Shown one piece after another: positions 55,224-64,000 of a stretch of 64,000 nucleotides of DNA. Below the pieces are notes generated by a model. That model was not told the DNA's origin, searched no databases, and was given only the letters and a program-made list of their open reading frames with translations. Numbering within the stretch: position 1 is the stretch's first letter; each line of letters begins with the position of its first letter. The translations under genes and the position numbers were made by a program. Source of the stretch: Clostridia bacterium (lineage in GTDB: Bacteria > Bacillota > TC1 > UBA5767); the NCBI GenBank assembly GCA_016887505.1, contig CP069393.1, forward strand, positions 1,226,001-1,290,000. The letters are read 5' to 3'.

Positions 55224-56156
55224 ATGAAAGAACACCTTAAATGTTTATCCAAAAGAAAGCAGTTAATCGTGAATATAAATCAAGATTCAAAACCCAAAGC
55301 CATAACGATGATGCTAATTTCATCATTTTCCTTTGCTCTGATGCAGCTATTTGCTAAGATGGCTGGCGATCTTCCCGTTGCCCAAAAAGTGTTTTTCAGA
55401 AACCTTTTAGGGGTCATTGTCCTAAGTGTCATCTTACTACTCAAAGGCATTCCACCACTGGGAAAAAAGAAGAACCGTAAATGGCTTATTTTGCGAAGTA
55501 CTTTCGGCACCCTGGGCATATTTACAAATCTATATGCAGTTGGCAGAATGAACCTGGCAGATTCAAGCATGTTAAACCGATTTTCTCCTTTTTTTGTCAT
55601 GGTATTAGCGGCAATCTTTCTTAAGGAAACAATCCGAAAGGAACACATTCGTTCATTGATAGTAGCCTTTGCCGGAGTGTTATTGGTGATTAAGCCAAGT
55701 TTTTCCGCACAAACTCTTCCAGCCCTATCGGGACTATTCTCCGCCTTGTTTGCTGGTAGTGCCTACGTGATTGTGCGTTTCTTAAAAGGAAAAGAAGAAC
55801 CCTTGACAATCGTATTTTTCTTTTCCCTATTTTCTTGTCTTATGAGTTTACCCTTAACCCTATCTGCCTATCACCAGCCCTCAGTAGAGCAATGGTGGGC
55901 TTTGGCTGGATTCGGGATCTTTGCGCTTGGCGGACAATACTTCATTACTTCTGCCTACAAGTATGCACCAGCAGGAGAAGTTTCTATCTATGGTTACTCC
56001 ACCGTTATTTTTTCGGCTGTTTTAGGGAACCTAATACTATCTGAATTACCTGACTTTTGGTCTTGGATCGGTATTTTTTTAGTCCTCCTATCTGCCTTTT
56101 ATCTTTACCGTGTCAACCGTCAAACAATTCGTTCAGAACCTGAAAAACAGAAATAA
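55224..56156 (+). CDS. EamA/DMT-family metabolite transporter
   Basis: The product is an integral membrane protein of the drug/metabolite transporter superfamily with about ten helices in two EamA repeats. The first starts KAITMMLISSFSFALMQLFAKMAG and the second LSGLFSALFAGSAYVIVRFL. KVFFRNLLGVIV and ADSSMLNRFSPFFVMVLAAIFLKE are typical of its nucleotide-sugar- or SAM-like transporter relatives; the substrate is unknown. The start is uncertain: no good ribosome site precedes the ATG at 55224, and a GTG at 55269 or earlier codons are alternatives. The end is firm. Confidence 0.85.
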   Translation: MKEHLKCLSKRKQLIVNINQDSKPKAITMMLISSFSFALMQLFAKMAGDLPVAQKVFFRNLLGVIVLSVILLLKGIPPLGKKKNRKWLILRSTFGTLGIFTNLYAVGRMNLADSSMLNRFSPFFVMVLAAIFLKETIRKEHIRSLIVAFAGVLLVIKPSFSAQTLPALSGLFSALFAGSAYVIVRFLKGKEEPLTIVFFFSLFSCLMSLPLTLSAYHQPSVEQWWALAGFGIFALGGQYFITSAYKYAPAGEVSIYGYSTVIFSAVLGNLILSELPDFWSWIGIFLVLLSAFYLYRVNRQTIRSEPEKQK

Positions 56157-56244
56157 CTTTGCCCTATTTACAATTGTAGCCCTTCATTCTGTCCAAAAAA
56201 GAGGTACAATAGTACAATAACAAACTGATTAAACGGAGGAATAT

Positions 56245-57417
56245 ATGAAACGTCTATTTATAATGCTTATACTGATTTTGCTACTGTTAACTGGTTGCAG
56301 CAATGCTCCCAGCACTGATTTAATTGCCGCAGTAGATGATAATGGCATGGTGGGCTTTGTAACGCCAGATGGAGAATATGTCGTTGAGCCAACCTATGAT
56401 TTAAGCTATCTCAACTCACCCTTGCTTCTAGGTATCATGAGTCTTTGTGACGATAGAGCCGCTGTCTCGAAAGATGGACTTTGGGGTTATGTCGACCAAA
56501 ATGGTTCACTGGTTATTGAGCCCAGCTTTGACCAAGCGCTTCCATTTTCGGAAGGTTTAGCACCAGTAAGACAGAATGACAAATGGGGCTACATCGATAA
56601 AATGGGAGAACCTTTCATTGACTTTACGTATGATGCAGCCTATCCCTTCAGCGATGGATTGGCCAAAGTCTTGGTAGATGGTGAATTTGGTTTTATCAAC
56701 AAAAGCGGTGACTTGGTCATAGAGCCCCAATATCAATATGCTTTTGCCTTTGAAGGAAAAGTAGCTCGTGTGGTAAAAGATGAAAAACTGGGTCTTATCA
56801 ATCAAGAAGGCAACTTTGTGGTTGAACCTATTTACGACTATATCGAACCGTATCAAAATGGATTGGCCTTGGTCATTCAAGATGAACAATACGGTTTCAT
56901 CGACAAAGAAGGTAACGTGGCCATTGATTTAAAATACGACAAAGCCTATTCTTTTCAAGATGGGCTGGCATTGGTCGTAAGTGGAGAAGATTCCTCTTTC
57001 ATAACGCCAGATGGGAGTACATCCATCCAGCTCGAAGGACTGGCTGTATCCTTCTTCGAAGGTCTAGCCGTTCAAGCCATCGATGGAGAACTTTCCTTCA
57101 TTGATAAAGAAGGAAATATTGCCATTGAAGGTCCCTTTCAAAATGCCGGTGGTTTCTCAGATGGTTTAGCCCCAGTTCTTAAGGATAACGCCTGGGGATA
57201 TGTAAACAAGCTAGGCGAAATTGCAATTCCATGCAATTACCAAGCTGCCTATGGTTTTGTGGATGGACATAGTATCGTTTTAGATGACGTCACCTACCAT
57301 ATGGTTGACAAGCAAGGTACTCTTTCTGACAATGTCTTTATGGGTGTCAATATTGTTCCTTTCTTAGGAATGGACCTACCTGAATACATGAACACATTAG
57401 ATTTCTATACCAACTAA
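56245..57417 (+). CDS. WG-repeat lipoprotein
   Basis: This 390-residue lipoprotein has lipobox LLTGC (Cys18) and then about ten WG (KWG) repeats of some 33 residues. The recurring pattern is GYIDKxGxxxIxxxYDxAxxFSDGLAxV, for example YVDQNGSLVIEPSFD and GFIDKEGNVAIDLKYD. WG repeats form beta-propeller- or solenoid-like surfaces of unknown partner. Such lipoproteins are frequent in Clostridia. CGGAGG precedes the ATG and a long-stemmed terminator follows. It is probably monocistronic. Confidence 0.92.
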   Translation: MKRLFIMLILILLLLTGCSNAPSTDLIAAVDDNGMVGFVTPDGEYVVEPTYDLSYLNSPLLLGIMSLCDDRAAVSKDGLWGYVDQNGSLVIEPSFDQALPFSEGLAPVRQNDKWGYIDKMGEPFIDFTYDAAYPFSDGLAKVLVDGEFGFINKSGDLVIEPQYQYAFAFEGKVARVVKDEKLGLINQEGNFVVEPIYDYIEPYQNGLALVIQDEQYGFIDKEGNVAIDLKYDKAYSFQDGLALVVSGEDSSFITPDGSTSIQLEGLAVSFFEGLAVQAIDGELSFIDKEGNIAIEGPFQNAGGFSDGLAPVLKDNAWGYVNKLGEIAIPCNYQAAYGFVDGHSIVLDDVTYHMVDKQGTLSDNVFMGVNIVPFLGMDLPEYMNTLDFYTN

Positions 57418-57465
57418 ACAACCATCTTCTTCCAACTATTTTAAGATCGAAGATAGTCTCTAAAC

Positions 57466-57507
57466 AAAGAGGGTGTAACTCATCGTTGAATGAGTTACAC
57501 CCTCTTT
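57466..57507. terminator. Bidirectional intrinsic terminator
   Basis: A perfect 18 bp stem (57466-57483 with 57490-57507) with a 6-base loop lies between the convergent WG lipoprotein and UPF0182 genes. Confidence 0.93.
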
Positions 57508-57536
57508 TGTATGTCTTATTTTTTCTTCATCTAGTA

Positions 57537-60314
57537 CTAATTTAAGGCAGGTGCTTCTTCGACTATTTCTTGTGAATTTGCATCATCTGCATCCAATGAA
57601 TCAAGTAGATCTTCTAATTCCTGAATATTCCCCTTCAAATCTTCTACCAAGGTTCTGAGACGATTTGTGTCTATTGGAGCACCCGGTTCAGTAGGCTCCG
57701 TGGGAACTGTAGGTTGGTCTAGAACTTGTCCAAGAAAGAAAGCTTCAATCGCCTCATCAAGCTCATTGGTTTCCACCATAATCAATTCTTTACCTACTGC
57801 AAATACGATGGCCTGCATTTGTGGTATGGATGAGCCCTCTCGTTCTGCCTTCAAATATATGGGTTCTATATAGATAAACCCACCTTCCATCGGTAACGTA
57901 ATCAGGTTACCTCGAATAACATTAGAGCCGCTTTTATCCCAAAGTGAGAGCTTTCCTGAAATTTCAGTATCCTGGTCAATCAAAGAATCAATCATAAGAG
58001 GTCCTTGAATCTCTAAGCTCTTAGGAAGCTTGTATAGCATCAATTCTCCGTAATGTTCTCCATCACATCTAGCAGCCATCCAAGCGACCATATTATTTCT
58101 AGGCTGGTCCCCACGAGACGCCGGCGTAAAAGGCATCTTAAGCAGGAACTCCGTATCCTTGCGGTCTGGATTATCTGGTAAGGCCATCACAGCATAGTAC
58201 GGTTGTATGTTCTCCGTTAAGCCACCAGCCAGGGCTTTCTTAGCAATGCTCCAAGTGTCCTCCTTGTTGTAAAACACAGAAGGATCCTCAACATGGTAGT
58301 TGAGAAGCATATTACTCTGTATGGTGTAGAAGTCTTCTGGGTAGCGTACGTGACTCAACAAGTCCTCTGGCATATTCTCTTTCGGTTGGAATACATCCGG
58401 GAATATTTTCGCATAGGTCCTTATAACCGGATCCTCGGAATCAAATACATAGAAATCCACATTACCATTGTATGGATCTATGGTTACTTTGACTGCATTA
58501 CGAATATAATTCAAATCTCCGTAGGGAGAAGCATACGGGTACCCGGTCTTGTAAGTGTATGCATCTAGTATCCAACTGAGGCTACCATCCTCACGCACTA
58601 CCAGATAAGGATCTTGATCAAAAGCCAAAAATGGCGTCAGCTCTCTCACCCTATCCTCAATATCACGAATCATTAATAACTTGCTGTTATCATCGATTTC
58701 TCCAGTAACGTAGAATCGCAATGTAGAAAAATATAATGAAAGCATAAGCTTATTGATGCCGCCAAATGTAAGGCCACCACTTCCATCATAGGAATTTTCC
58801 ATATTGTTATCCCCTTTGGGATAATCAAACTCCATGGTTTTGCTACCAGCAATTACATACCCATATTCCGTATCATTGGTCAATTCTCCAAAATAGATTC
58901 TTGGTTCATTCGTATTCAAACTTTCAACTTGGGTAACAGGTGGGATATCTCGCAAGATTAAATTGGCATACCCATTTCGATTCATCTCATTCGCAAAAGT
59001 CCCCACTAGACCATAGCCATGCGTATATCGCATCGTAAGATTGATAAACGTTCCAGCTTTCTCAGTTAAGGCACTTTGGGATATTTCCCGAGGAGAAAGC
59101 AACACTTCTCGAAGTTTTCCATCTACATCATAGCGGTCAACATCAATGTCGTTAAAGCGGTAATAATACCGTAGACCTTGTTGTTGTGAAATAACTTCTT
59201 GCAATGGTTCGGGATCATTTAGTCGGGCATTATCAAGTGTATCCGTATTCCTCATCAAATCCGCATAACTTAAAACTGCATCCCCCGTGTATTCTTTGTT
59301 CACGATATTGTTGAGTCCATAGGCCTGTCTCGTAAACATGATTTCTTGTTCAATATAAGGGCGCTCGTTGACAAACTCGTTGTTGCTAACCGAATACTGA
59401 ACTACTACTTGGGCTACGGTGCCCAGAAGAAATATCCCTACATATATAATTATGGGATAGGAAAGAAACTTGAAATTCTGTTTCCTTCGGTACATAAGAC
59501 TAGATATTGCAGCAATTATGGCTACAACTGTTAAAACCAGTGCTGCAGGAATACCAGCATGGATATCTGTAAATCCGGCGCCATATACATAACCTTCTTG
59601 GGAGTACATGGTTGAAAAAATACTCACAAAATTATTGAACGCCAACACGATAAAGCTCAACGACAGCAACGTTCCCAACCATTTCCTAATACCCACATAC
59701 ATAGAAAATTTTGGATTGGTACGAGGATTAAAGGTAATGAGGCCCGTCAAAAAGTAAAACAGTGCCGTAAAAAAGAACACAGGTAGAATAATTCCACCAA
59801 TTTTCTCTAGCAAAAACTCAAGCAACGGCATACGGAACAGATAAAAGCTGACGTCCATATTGAACACCTGTTCTTTAAGGCCAAACGGTTCAGCTTTCAG
59901 AAACTCCATAACCTTCATCCAACCCTCAGCTGCAAACGTTACAGAGAGTATTAAGGAAAACAGTACACTAACGAAAAGTGCTGGTTTCTTAAGATGCTTT
60001 AGATTGATGACATTCAACTGTTCTTTGCGTTGTAGAAACGGAATATCCATCGGATTCCGAATATCTATATATTCCTTTCTAGCTTTTTCATACACACCAA
60101 TGGCATGTACGATTGCATAACGGATGAAAAAAAAGTAGAATATCCCCGAAGTGACAAATAGGATAATCTGTATCAAAATAGGTGTAGTAAAAAGATTGGT
60201 ATATCCTAGGACTCCGAACCAATTGTAACGTACATAGATGCGAGCAAAAATCTGCAACACAAACAGTAGTACAAGAAGACCTCCTAAACCAAGCAGTGCT
60301 TTTCTCCCCTTCAT
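57537..60314 (-). CDS. UPF0182 (COG1615) membrane protein
   Basis: This 925-residue protein of the UPF0182 family, found in actinobacteria, cyanobacteria and some Clostridia, has seven predicted helices in the first 300 residues, a large extracytoplasmic part (about 310-870) and an acidic coiled C-terminal tail (about 880-925, preceded by a PTVPTEPTEPGAP linker). Typical conserved stretches include the central TMRYTHGYGLVGTFANEMN and NAVKVTIDPYNGNVDFYVFD. Its role is unknown. The start at 60314 follows AAAGGAG; an in-frame start 24 bases upstream lacks a site. It is convergent with the WG lipoprotein gene. Confidence 0.93.
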   Translation of the reverse strand: MKGRKALLGLGGLLVLLFVLQIFARIYVRYNWFGVLGYTNLFTTPILIQIILFVTSGIFYFFFIRYAIVHAIGVYEKARKEYIDIRNPMDIPFLQRKEQLNVINLKHLKKPALFVSVLFSLILSVTFAAEGWMKVMEFLKAEPFGLKEQVFNMDVSFYLFRMPLLEFLLEKIGGIILPVFFFTALFYFLTGLITFNPRTNPKFSMYVGIRKWLGTLLSLSFIVLAFNNFVSIFSTMYSQEGYVYGAGFTDIHAGIPAALVLTVVAIIAAISSLMYRRKQNFKFLSYPIIIYVGIFLLGTVAQVVVQYSVSNNEFVNERPYIEQEIMFTRQAYGLNNIVNKEYTGDAVLSYADLMRNTDTLDNARLNDPEPLQEVISQQQGLRYYYRFNDIDVDRYDVDGKLREVLLSPREISQSALTEKAGTFINLTMRYTHGYGLVGTFANEMNRNGYANLILRDIPPVTQVESLNTNEPRIYFGELTNDTEYGYVIAGSKTMEFDYPKGDNNMENSYDGSGGLTFGGINKLMLSLYFSTLRFYVTGEIDDNSKLLMIRDIEDRVRELTPFLAFDQDPYLVVREDGSLSWILDAYTYKTGYPYASPYGDLNYIRNAVKVTIDPYNGNVDFYVFDSEDPVIRTYAKIFPDVFQPKENMPEDLLSHVRYPEDFYTIQSNMLLNYHVEDPSVFYNKEDTWSIAKKALAGGLTENIQPYYAVMALPDNPDRKDTEFLLKMPFTPASRGDQPRNNMVAWMAARCDGEHYGELMLYKLPKSLEIQGPLMIDSLIDQDTEISGKLSLWDKSGSNVIRGNLITLPMEGGFIYIEPIYLKAEREGSSIPQMQAIVFAVGKELIMVETNELDEAIEAFFLGQVLDQPTVPTEPTEPGAPIDTNRLRTLVEDLKGNIQELEDLLDSLDADDANSQEIVEEAPALN

Positions 60315-60433
60315 ATATGTTGCTCCTTTCCAACCCATTGAATATCATCTATAATGATATGATGTCATTGCTTACTAATTATGTCTTTATATTGTATTAA
60401 ATTCAAGCCAAGAATTCAAAGGAAGTTGATTAA

Positions 60434-62227
60434 ATGAATATCAAAAATATCTTAGAGCGCGGCGAGGTACTTATTCTCGACGGCGCCATGGGAACCTATT
60501 ATAATTTACGAAATGAAAAGAAAATTCCGGTGGTCGACCTCGCAGTCAGGGAAAACCCTGATGAGGTGCGAGCAATCTACCGTGAATATCTCCAAGCCGG
60601 TGCTGATGTACTAAATACCAACACCTTTTCCTCCAATAGCTATAAGTTACGAATTGATCATTCTGAACTTAAACTTCTGTTGCAAGCAGCCTATGACTTA
60701 GCCCTGGAAGAAGCTCTTCCCTTTGGTAAAGATGTAGCAGCAGATATTGGTCCCCTACCCGAGATGGTGGGCAACGAAGAAATCTCTAACGAAAAGGCAC
60801 TTGCAGAATACTATTTTATCATCGACTGTTTTCTTGCAAAGGGATGTGAGATATTCAACTTTGAGACCTTCTCTACACCTTCTTACATCCATTCACTGGC
60901 TGACTACATAAAGAAAAAAAATCCTGACACTTTCATTATGGCTAGCTTTGCGATATCTAGCAACGGATACACCATGCGGGATTATTCTGCTGAATCTATT
61001 TTACGAGACGTTGCTTCGGACAAAAATATTGATTCCGTAGGCTTTAATTGCGGCACCGGACCTACCCATCTCTATAACACGTTGGAAAACCTAACGTTTC
61101 CACAAGGGTATTTTTCAGTAGTGCCCAACGCCAGTTATCCTGAAGTGATAGATGGAAAAATCATTTATTCCCAGAATCCTGAATATTTCACAGAAATCAT
61201 GTTGGAAATGCGTAACCTCGGAATACAGATTTTAGGTGGTTGTTGTGGTACTACACCTGACCATATCCGTCTTTTGAAACAGGCTATCACCAGCAATATC
61301 GCCAAAACTGAACAGAAAAAAGAAGAAGCAAAACCAGCCGGGAAAATAAAACAAAAGAAAGCAAATGTTTTTGCCCAAAAACTAGAGCGAAAAGAGTTTG
61401 TTATTGCAGTGGAGCTGCCACCCCCTAGTGATGCAGATATTAAGTCCGTTATGAATATGGCCCACCGCATCAAAAAAGCTGGTGCGGATATCCTAACTTT
61501 TTCTGATTCTCCTTTAGGTCGTGCTAGGACAAATTCCCTGGCCCTATCGGCAAAAGTAAAACGTGAAGTTGGTATCTGTACCTTGCCACATCTTTGTTGT
61601 CGGGACAGGAACACGATTGCTTTAAAATCAGACTTATTGGGAGCCTATATTGAAGAATTAAACAACATTTTGCTACTTACTGGAGATCCAATTCCCCAAG
61701 CAGAACGTAGTGAGATAGCTTCCATCTTCGACCTCAATTCATTCAAACTAATTGAATTAGTCCAGGCCATGAACGAATCTGTTTTTTCGGATAACCCATT
61801 CCATGTAGGTGCGGCTCTCAATCTAAATGTGCGAAATATTGATAAATCAGTAGAGCGCATGGCCCGCAAGCAAGCCCTAGGTGCAAATTATTTCATGACC
61901 CAGCCCATATATGAGCAACGAGTCATAGAGTATCTCGCTAACGAAAATTTAAACGATGATTACACAATTTTGGCTGGGATTATGCCTATTGTAAACTACA
62001 AAAATGCACGTTTTTTAAATAATGAAATACCAGGGATCCATCTTCCTGATGAAGTTATTGCTCAATTCCATAAAGAGCAATCACGCGAGGAAGCTGAACA
62101 ATGTGGTATTGCAATAGCTTTAGAGACCATAGAAAAAGTTAAAGATCACGTATCCGGCCTCTATCTAGTAACTCCATTAAACCGCATAGGTATGATTGAA
62201 TCTATCATACACCAGGTTAAAAAATGA
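60434..62227 (+). CDS. Homocysteine S-methyltransferase / methylenetetrahydrofolate reductase fusion
   Basis: The 597-residue bifunctional protein resembles Bacillus YitJ. Residues 1-290 form a MetH-type homocysteine methyltransferase barrel with LDGAMGTYYN near 17 and the zinc-binding Cys of FNCGTGP and GGCCGTTPDHI. A Lys-rich linker (about 293-315) joins it to an MTHFR barrel (about 316-597; FVIAVELPPPSDADI, LLTGDPIP, QALGANYFMTQPIYE). It probably couples methyl-THF formation to methionine regeneration. No cobalamin-binding domain is encoded here. No S-box riboswitch was seen in the 119 bp upstream. AAAGGAAG precedes the ATG. Confidence 0.94.
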   Translation: MNIKNILERGEVLILDGAMGTYYNLRNEKKIPVVDLAVRENPDEVRAIYREYLQAGADVLNTNTFSSNSYKLRIDHSELKLLLQAAYDLALEEALPFGKDVAADIGPLPEMVGNEEISNEKALAEYYFIIDCFLAKGCEIFNFETFSTPSYIHSLADYIKKKNPDTFIMASFAISSNGYTMRDYSAESILRDVASDKNIDSVGFNCGTGPTHLYNTLENLTFPQGYFSVVPNASYPEVIDGKIIYSQNPEYFTEIMLEMRNLGIQILGGCCGTTPDHIRLLKQAITSNIAKTEQKKEEAKPAGKIKQKKANVFAQKLERKEFVIAVELPPPSDADIKSVMNMAHRIKKAGADILTFSDSPLGRARTNSLALSAKVKREVGICTLPHLCCRDRNTIALKSDLLGAYIEELNNILLLTGDPIPQAERSEIASIFDLNSFKLIELVQAMNESVFSDNPFHVGAALNLNVRNIDKSVERMARKQALGANYFMTQPIYEQRVIEYLANENLNDDYTILAGIMPIVNYKNARFLNNEIPGIHLPDEVIAQFHKEQSREEAEQCGIAIALETIEKVKDHVSGLYLVTPLNRIGMIESIIHQVKK

Positions 62228-62425
62228 TACTTCTCGAAGGTCCTATTCTAGCACTAGGCATTCAACCACTCACTTTTTGATTTGAACGTAAAACGACTGA
62301 TACAGATTTCTTGTCGCAAGATTGTATTACGACCTGCTTGTTTCTGTATACCTAGTATACTATGAACAACTTCTAAGAGATAACGAATGGCGTGATGAAG
62401 TAAAAAAGGAATTCCTCGAACTAAA

Positions 62426-62457
62426 AAGCAGACACCGTTCTAGAACGGTGCCTGCTT
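62426..62457 (-). terminator. Intrinsic terminator of the cyclophilin gene
   Basis: A nearly perfect hairpin centred on TTCTAGAA, with a 15 bp stem apart from one mismatch, is followed by TTTTTAG on the minus strand, 12 bases after the stop. It may also stop plus-strand reading from the MTHFR gene, 200 bases away. Confidence 0.85.
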
Positions 62458-62468
62458 AATTTAATTAT

Positions 62469-63002
62469 TTAGTATTCGTAGCTAACTTCTGGTTTATCGA
62501 ATTCCACACCAAAGGTCTCCACTGTCACGGTTTTCATGACCTGTGGTTCCTTAGGCTTGTCGCTGGCATTTCGGTCCACTCTTACAATACGCTCTGCTTC
62601 TTCCATGTTTTCAATTATGCGACCAAATGCTGCGTATTCATTATCTAAATGCGGAGCATCCTCCACCATAATGAAAAACTGGCTTCCTGCTGAATCAGGG
62701 ACTCTAGTTCGAGCCATGGATAGTACCCCTTTTTCATGTTTCAGATTATTGGTAAAGCCATTATTGGTAAACTCGCCTTTAATCTGATAGCCTGGACCGC
62801 CGCTGCCTGTAGAATTAGGGCATCCGCCTTGTATCATAAAGCCAGGGATAACTCGATGAAATCCAATGCCATCATAAAACTTCTCATTAATTAGATAAAT
62901 GAAATTACGTACCGTATTGGGTGCAATCTCCGGATAAAGCTCTGCTTTCATAATTTGACCATTTTCCATTTCTATGGTTACGATAGGATTTTTATTTTCC
63001 AT
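62469..63002 (-). CDS. Cyclophilin-type peptidyl-prolyl cis-trans isomerase
   Basis: The 177-residue cytoplasmic cyclophilin speeds proline isomerisation during folding. The active-site pattern is FYDGIGFHRVIPGFMIQGG (Arg, Phe, Met and Gln), ARTRVPDSAGSQFFIM and APHLDNEYAAFGRI, all in order. Tyr replaces the residue often found as Trp or His in the last motif, which affects cyclosporin affinity more than activity. No signal peptide. AAAGGAGG precedes the ATG. It is divergent from htrA with a 273 bp gap. Confidence 0.95.
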   Translation of the reverse strand: MENKNPIVTIEMENGQIMKAELYPEIAPNTVRNFIYLINEKFYDGIGFHRVIPGFMIQGGCPNSTGSGGPGYQIKGEFTNNGFTNNLKHEKGVLSMARTRVPDSAGSQFFIMVEDAPHLDNEYAAFGRIIENMEEAERIVRVDRNASDKPKEPQVMKTVTVETFGVEFDKPEVSYEY

Positions 63003-63161
63003 ATTTTTTTCCTCCTTTTATTTCTCCAACCATTATAGCAGAAAACAGTTTTTTTCCCTATTCTTCTGTTTTCTTTTCAATGTCACATCAGTTTCTTTTC
63101 CTTGTCACAATAATTTCACAAACATTCAGTAAAATGATATCTTAAAAGGAAGACATCTCCC

Positions 63162-63232
63162 CTGGATAGGCCCATCGGTTGAAAAAAGGAGTGTGTCGTT
63201 TATCTAAGTGAGTACATTGCCTATCTATCCGG
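63162..63232 (+). other. Inverted repeat in the htrA leader
   Basis: CTGGATAG (63162-63169) can pair with CTATCCGG (63225-63232), and GATAGGC (63165-63171) alternatively with GCCTATC (63219-63225). The two pairings exclude each other. This lies 45-115 bp before the htrA start. It matches no riboswitch class I know. Confidence 0.3.
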
Positions 63233-63275
63233 TTAGGCTACTCATCCTTAATAATTTAAAAAGCGAGGTAATCCT

Positions 63276-64000
63276 ATGAATGAAACTGAACAAAACACAA
63301 CAAAACCAGAAAACAAAGTAGCATCTGACAACGGAATGTCATTCAACGAAGAATACCAGGAATTCCTTCAATATAAGGAAAACCGAGCGCTGAAAAAGAA
63401 ACGTAGCGCTAAAGGCTACTTTGTCACACTCATTGTCATTCTACTGATTGCATCCTTCTTATTTGGAATGGTGTTTGAAAATCAATATGGATATGCTGAA
63501 CGTCTATTAACCCCAGCAGAAACACAAGAAGATCAGTTTACATTAGCGCAAGAACAGCCGGGAACCCCACTTTCTAGCACTGGCAGTATTTCACCTGTAG
63601 TGCCCATTGCGGAATCCGCCTTGCCAAGCATTGTGGCCATAGAAAGTGCCTCTGAATACACTGATATCTTTGGTGGTAATCAAGAAGCCCAGGGAACAGG
63701 TTCCGGCATCATTATCAGTTCTGATGGCTACATCGTGACCAACAATCATGTGGTAGACGGTGCCAACAGTCTTACCGTAATCTTACAAGACCAAACAGAG
63801 TGGCCGGCTACCGTTATCGGGACCGATGATCTCTCAGACCTTGCCGTCATAAAGATTGAAAAAAACAATCTACCTGCAGCAGTACTCGGCGATTCAGCTA
63901 GTTTGCAAGTCGGTGAATTGGTAGTTGCACTAGGAAGCCCAGTAGGTGTGAATTTTGCAGGTAGTGTTACCTCCGGCATTATTAGTGGTCTAAACCGCGA
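63276..64000 (+). CDS. HtrA/DegP-type membrane-anchored serine protease, N-terminal part
   Basis: The gene is cut by the right window edge after 241 codons. A charged cytoplasmic N-terminus (1-45) is followed by one membrane helix (about 46-67) and a trypsin-like domain. GTGSGIIISSDGYIVTNNHVV holds the catalytic His and SDLAVIKI the Asp; the Ser (GNSGG) and PDZ domain lie outside. HtrA proteins degrade misfolded exported proteins. GCGAGG precedes the ATG. The 273 bp before it holds an inverted repeat but no gene. Confidence 0.93.
   Translation, partial: MNETEQNTTKPENKVASDNGMSFNEEYQEFLQYKENRALKKKRSAKGYFVTLIVILLIASFLFGMVFENQYGYAERLLTPAETQEDQFTLAQEQPGTPLSSTGSISPVVPIAESALPSIVAIESASEYTDIFGGNQEAQGTGSGIIISSDGYIVTNNHVVDGANSLTVILQDQTEWPATVIGTDDLSDLAVIKIEKNNLPAAVLGDSASLQVGELVVALGSPVGVNFAGSVTSGIISGLNR

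Noticed and set aside
60315-60433. S-box (SAM) riboswitch before the methyltransferase/MTHFR gene
   Set aside because: The gene's function would suit one, but the 119 bp leader shows none of the conserved S-box blocks.

Overview
The window looks like chromosome of an anaerobic, probably monoderm Bacillota bacterium of the class Clostridia. The evidence is the hpf-secA-prfB gene order with a classical prfB +1 frameshift, long-form HPF, csaB next to a DUF5693 gene and an SLH-domain exoprotein, a thiT gene under a TPP riboswitch, and several oxygen-sensitive Fe-S or molybdenum enzymes. GC is moderate. The genus cannot be named from the sequence. About three quarters of the genes lie on the minus strand, so the replication fork most likely crosses from right to left. 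No rRNA, tRNA or CRISPR array was seen.

Layout, left part. A truncated polyphosphate kinase gene (1-1202, minus) diverges from a stand-alone ModE-type HTH gene. A compact minus-strand set follows: a NifU/IscU-like scaffold, two unequal MinD-type ATPases (one with a ferredoxin insert) and an Mrp/NBP35 ATPase. This resembles Fe-S or metal-cofactor assembly clusters of anaerobes. Next come an NTF2-like protein, a two-domain molybdenum aldehyde oxidoreductase that diverges from a GntR/UTRA regulator, uvrB, and two tandem BMP-family lipoproteins without transporter partners.

Middle part. A minus-strand operon of about 12.3 kb runs secA - prfB - giant SIR2-like/TPR protein - ftsE - ftsX - EnvC-like M23 protein - uracil-DNA glycosylase - CtpA protease. 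An IS110-family element sits between secA and hpf. Between hpf and comFC a 600 bp gene-free stretch carries six perfect DnaA boxes and a 22 bp direct repeat. Upstream of it is a second operon of about 11.4 kb with eight genes: SLH-S8 protease, DUF5693, csaB, murJ, wecA/tagO-like, cinA, an unknown gene and comFC. It joins S-layer anchoring and cell-wall lipid handling to competence genes.

Right part. An MFP-RND-TolC-TetR efflux operon is preceded by two palindromic operators. After it come a third BMP lipoprotein, TPP-riboswitch-controlled thiT, a radical SAM gene with its own TetR and a second operator pair, an SNase-like nuclease, a GGDEF/EAL - MATE - DUF1232 set, an EamA transporter, a WG-repeat lipoprotein, a UPF0182 membrane protein, a fused homocysteine methyltransferase/MTHFR, a cyclophilin, and the start of an htrA gene cut by the window edge.

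The most unusual items are the SIR2-like/TPR protein with Gln at the catalytic His position inside a secretion/division operon, the DnaA-box cluster away from any strand switch, the two neighbouring MinD-like ATPases that each lack a different one of the two family lysines, and the IS110 element with a candidate bridge-RNA region.
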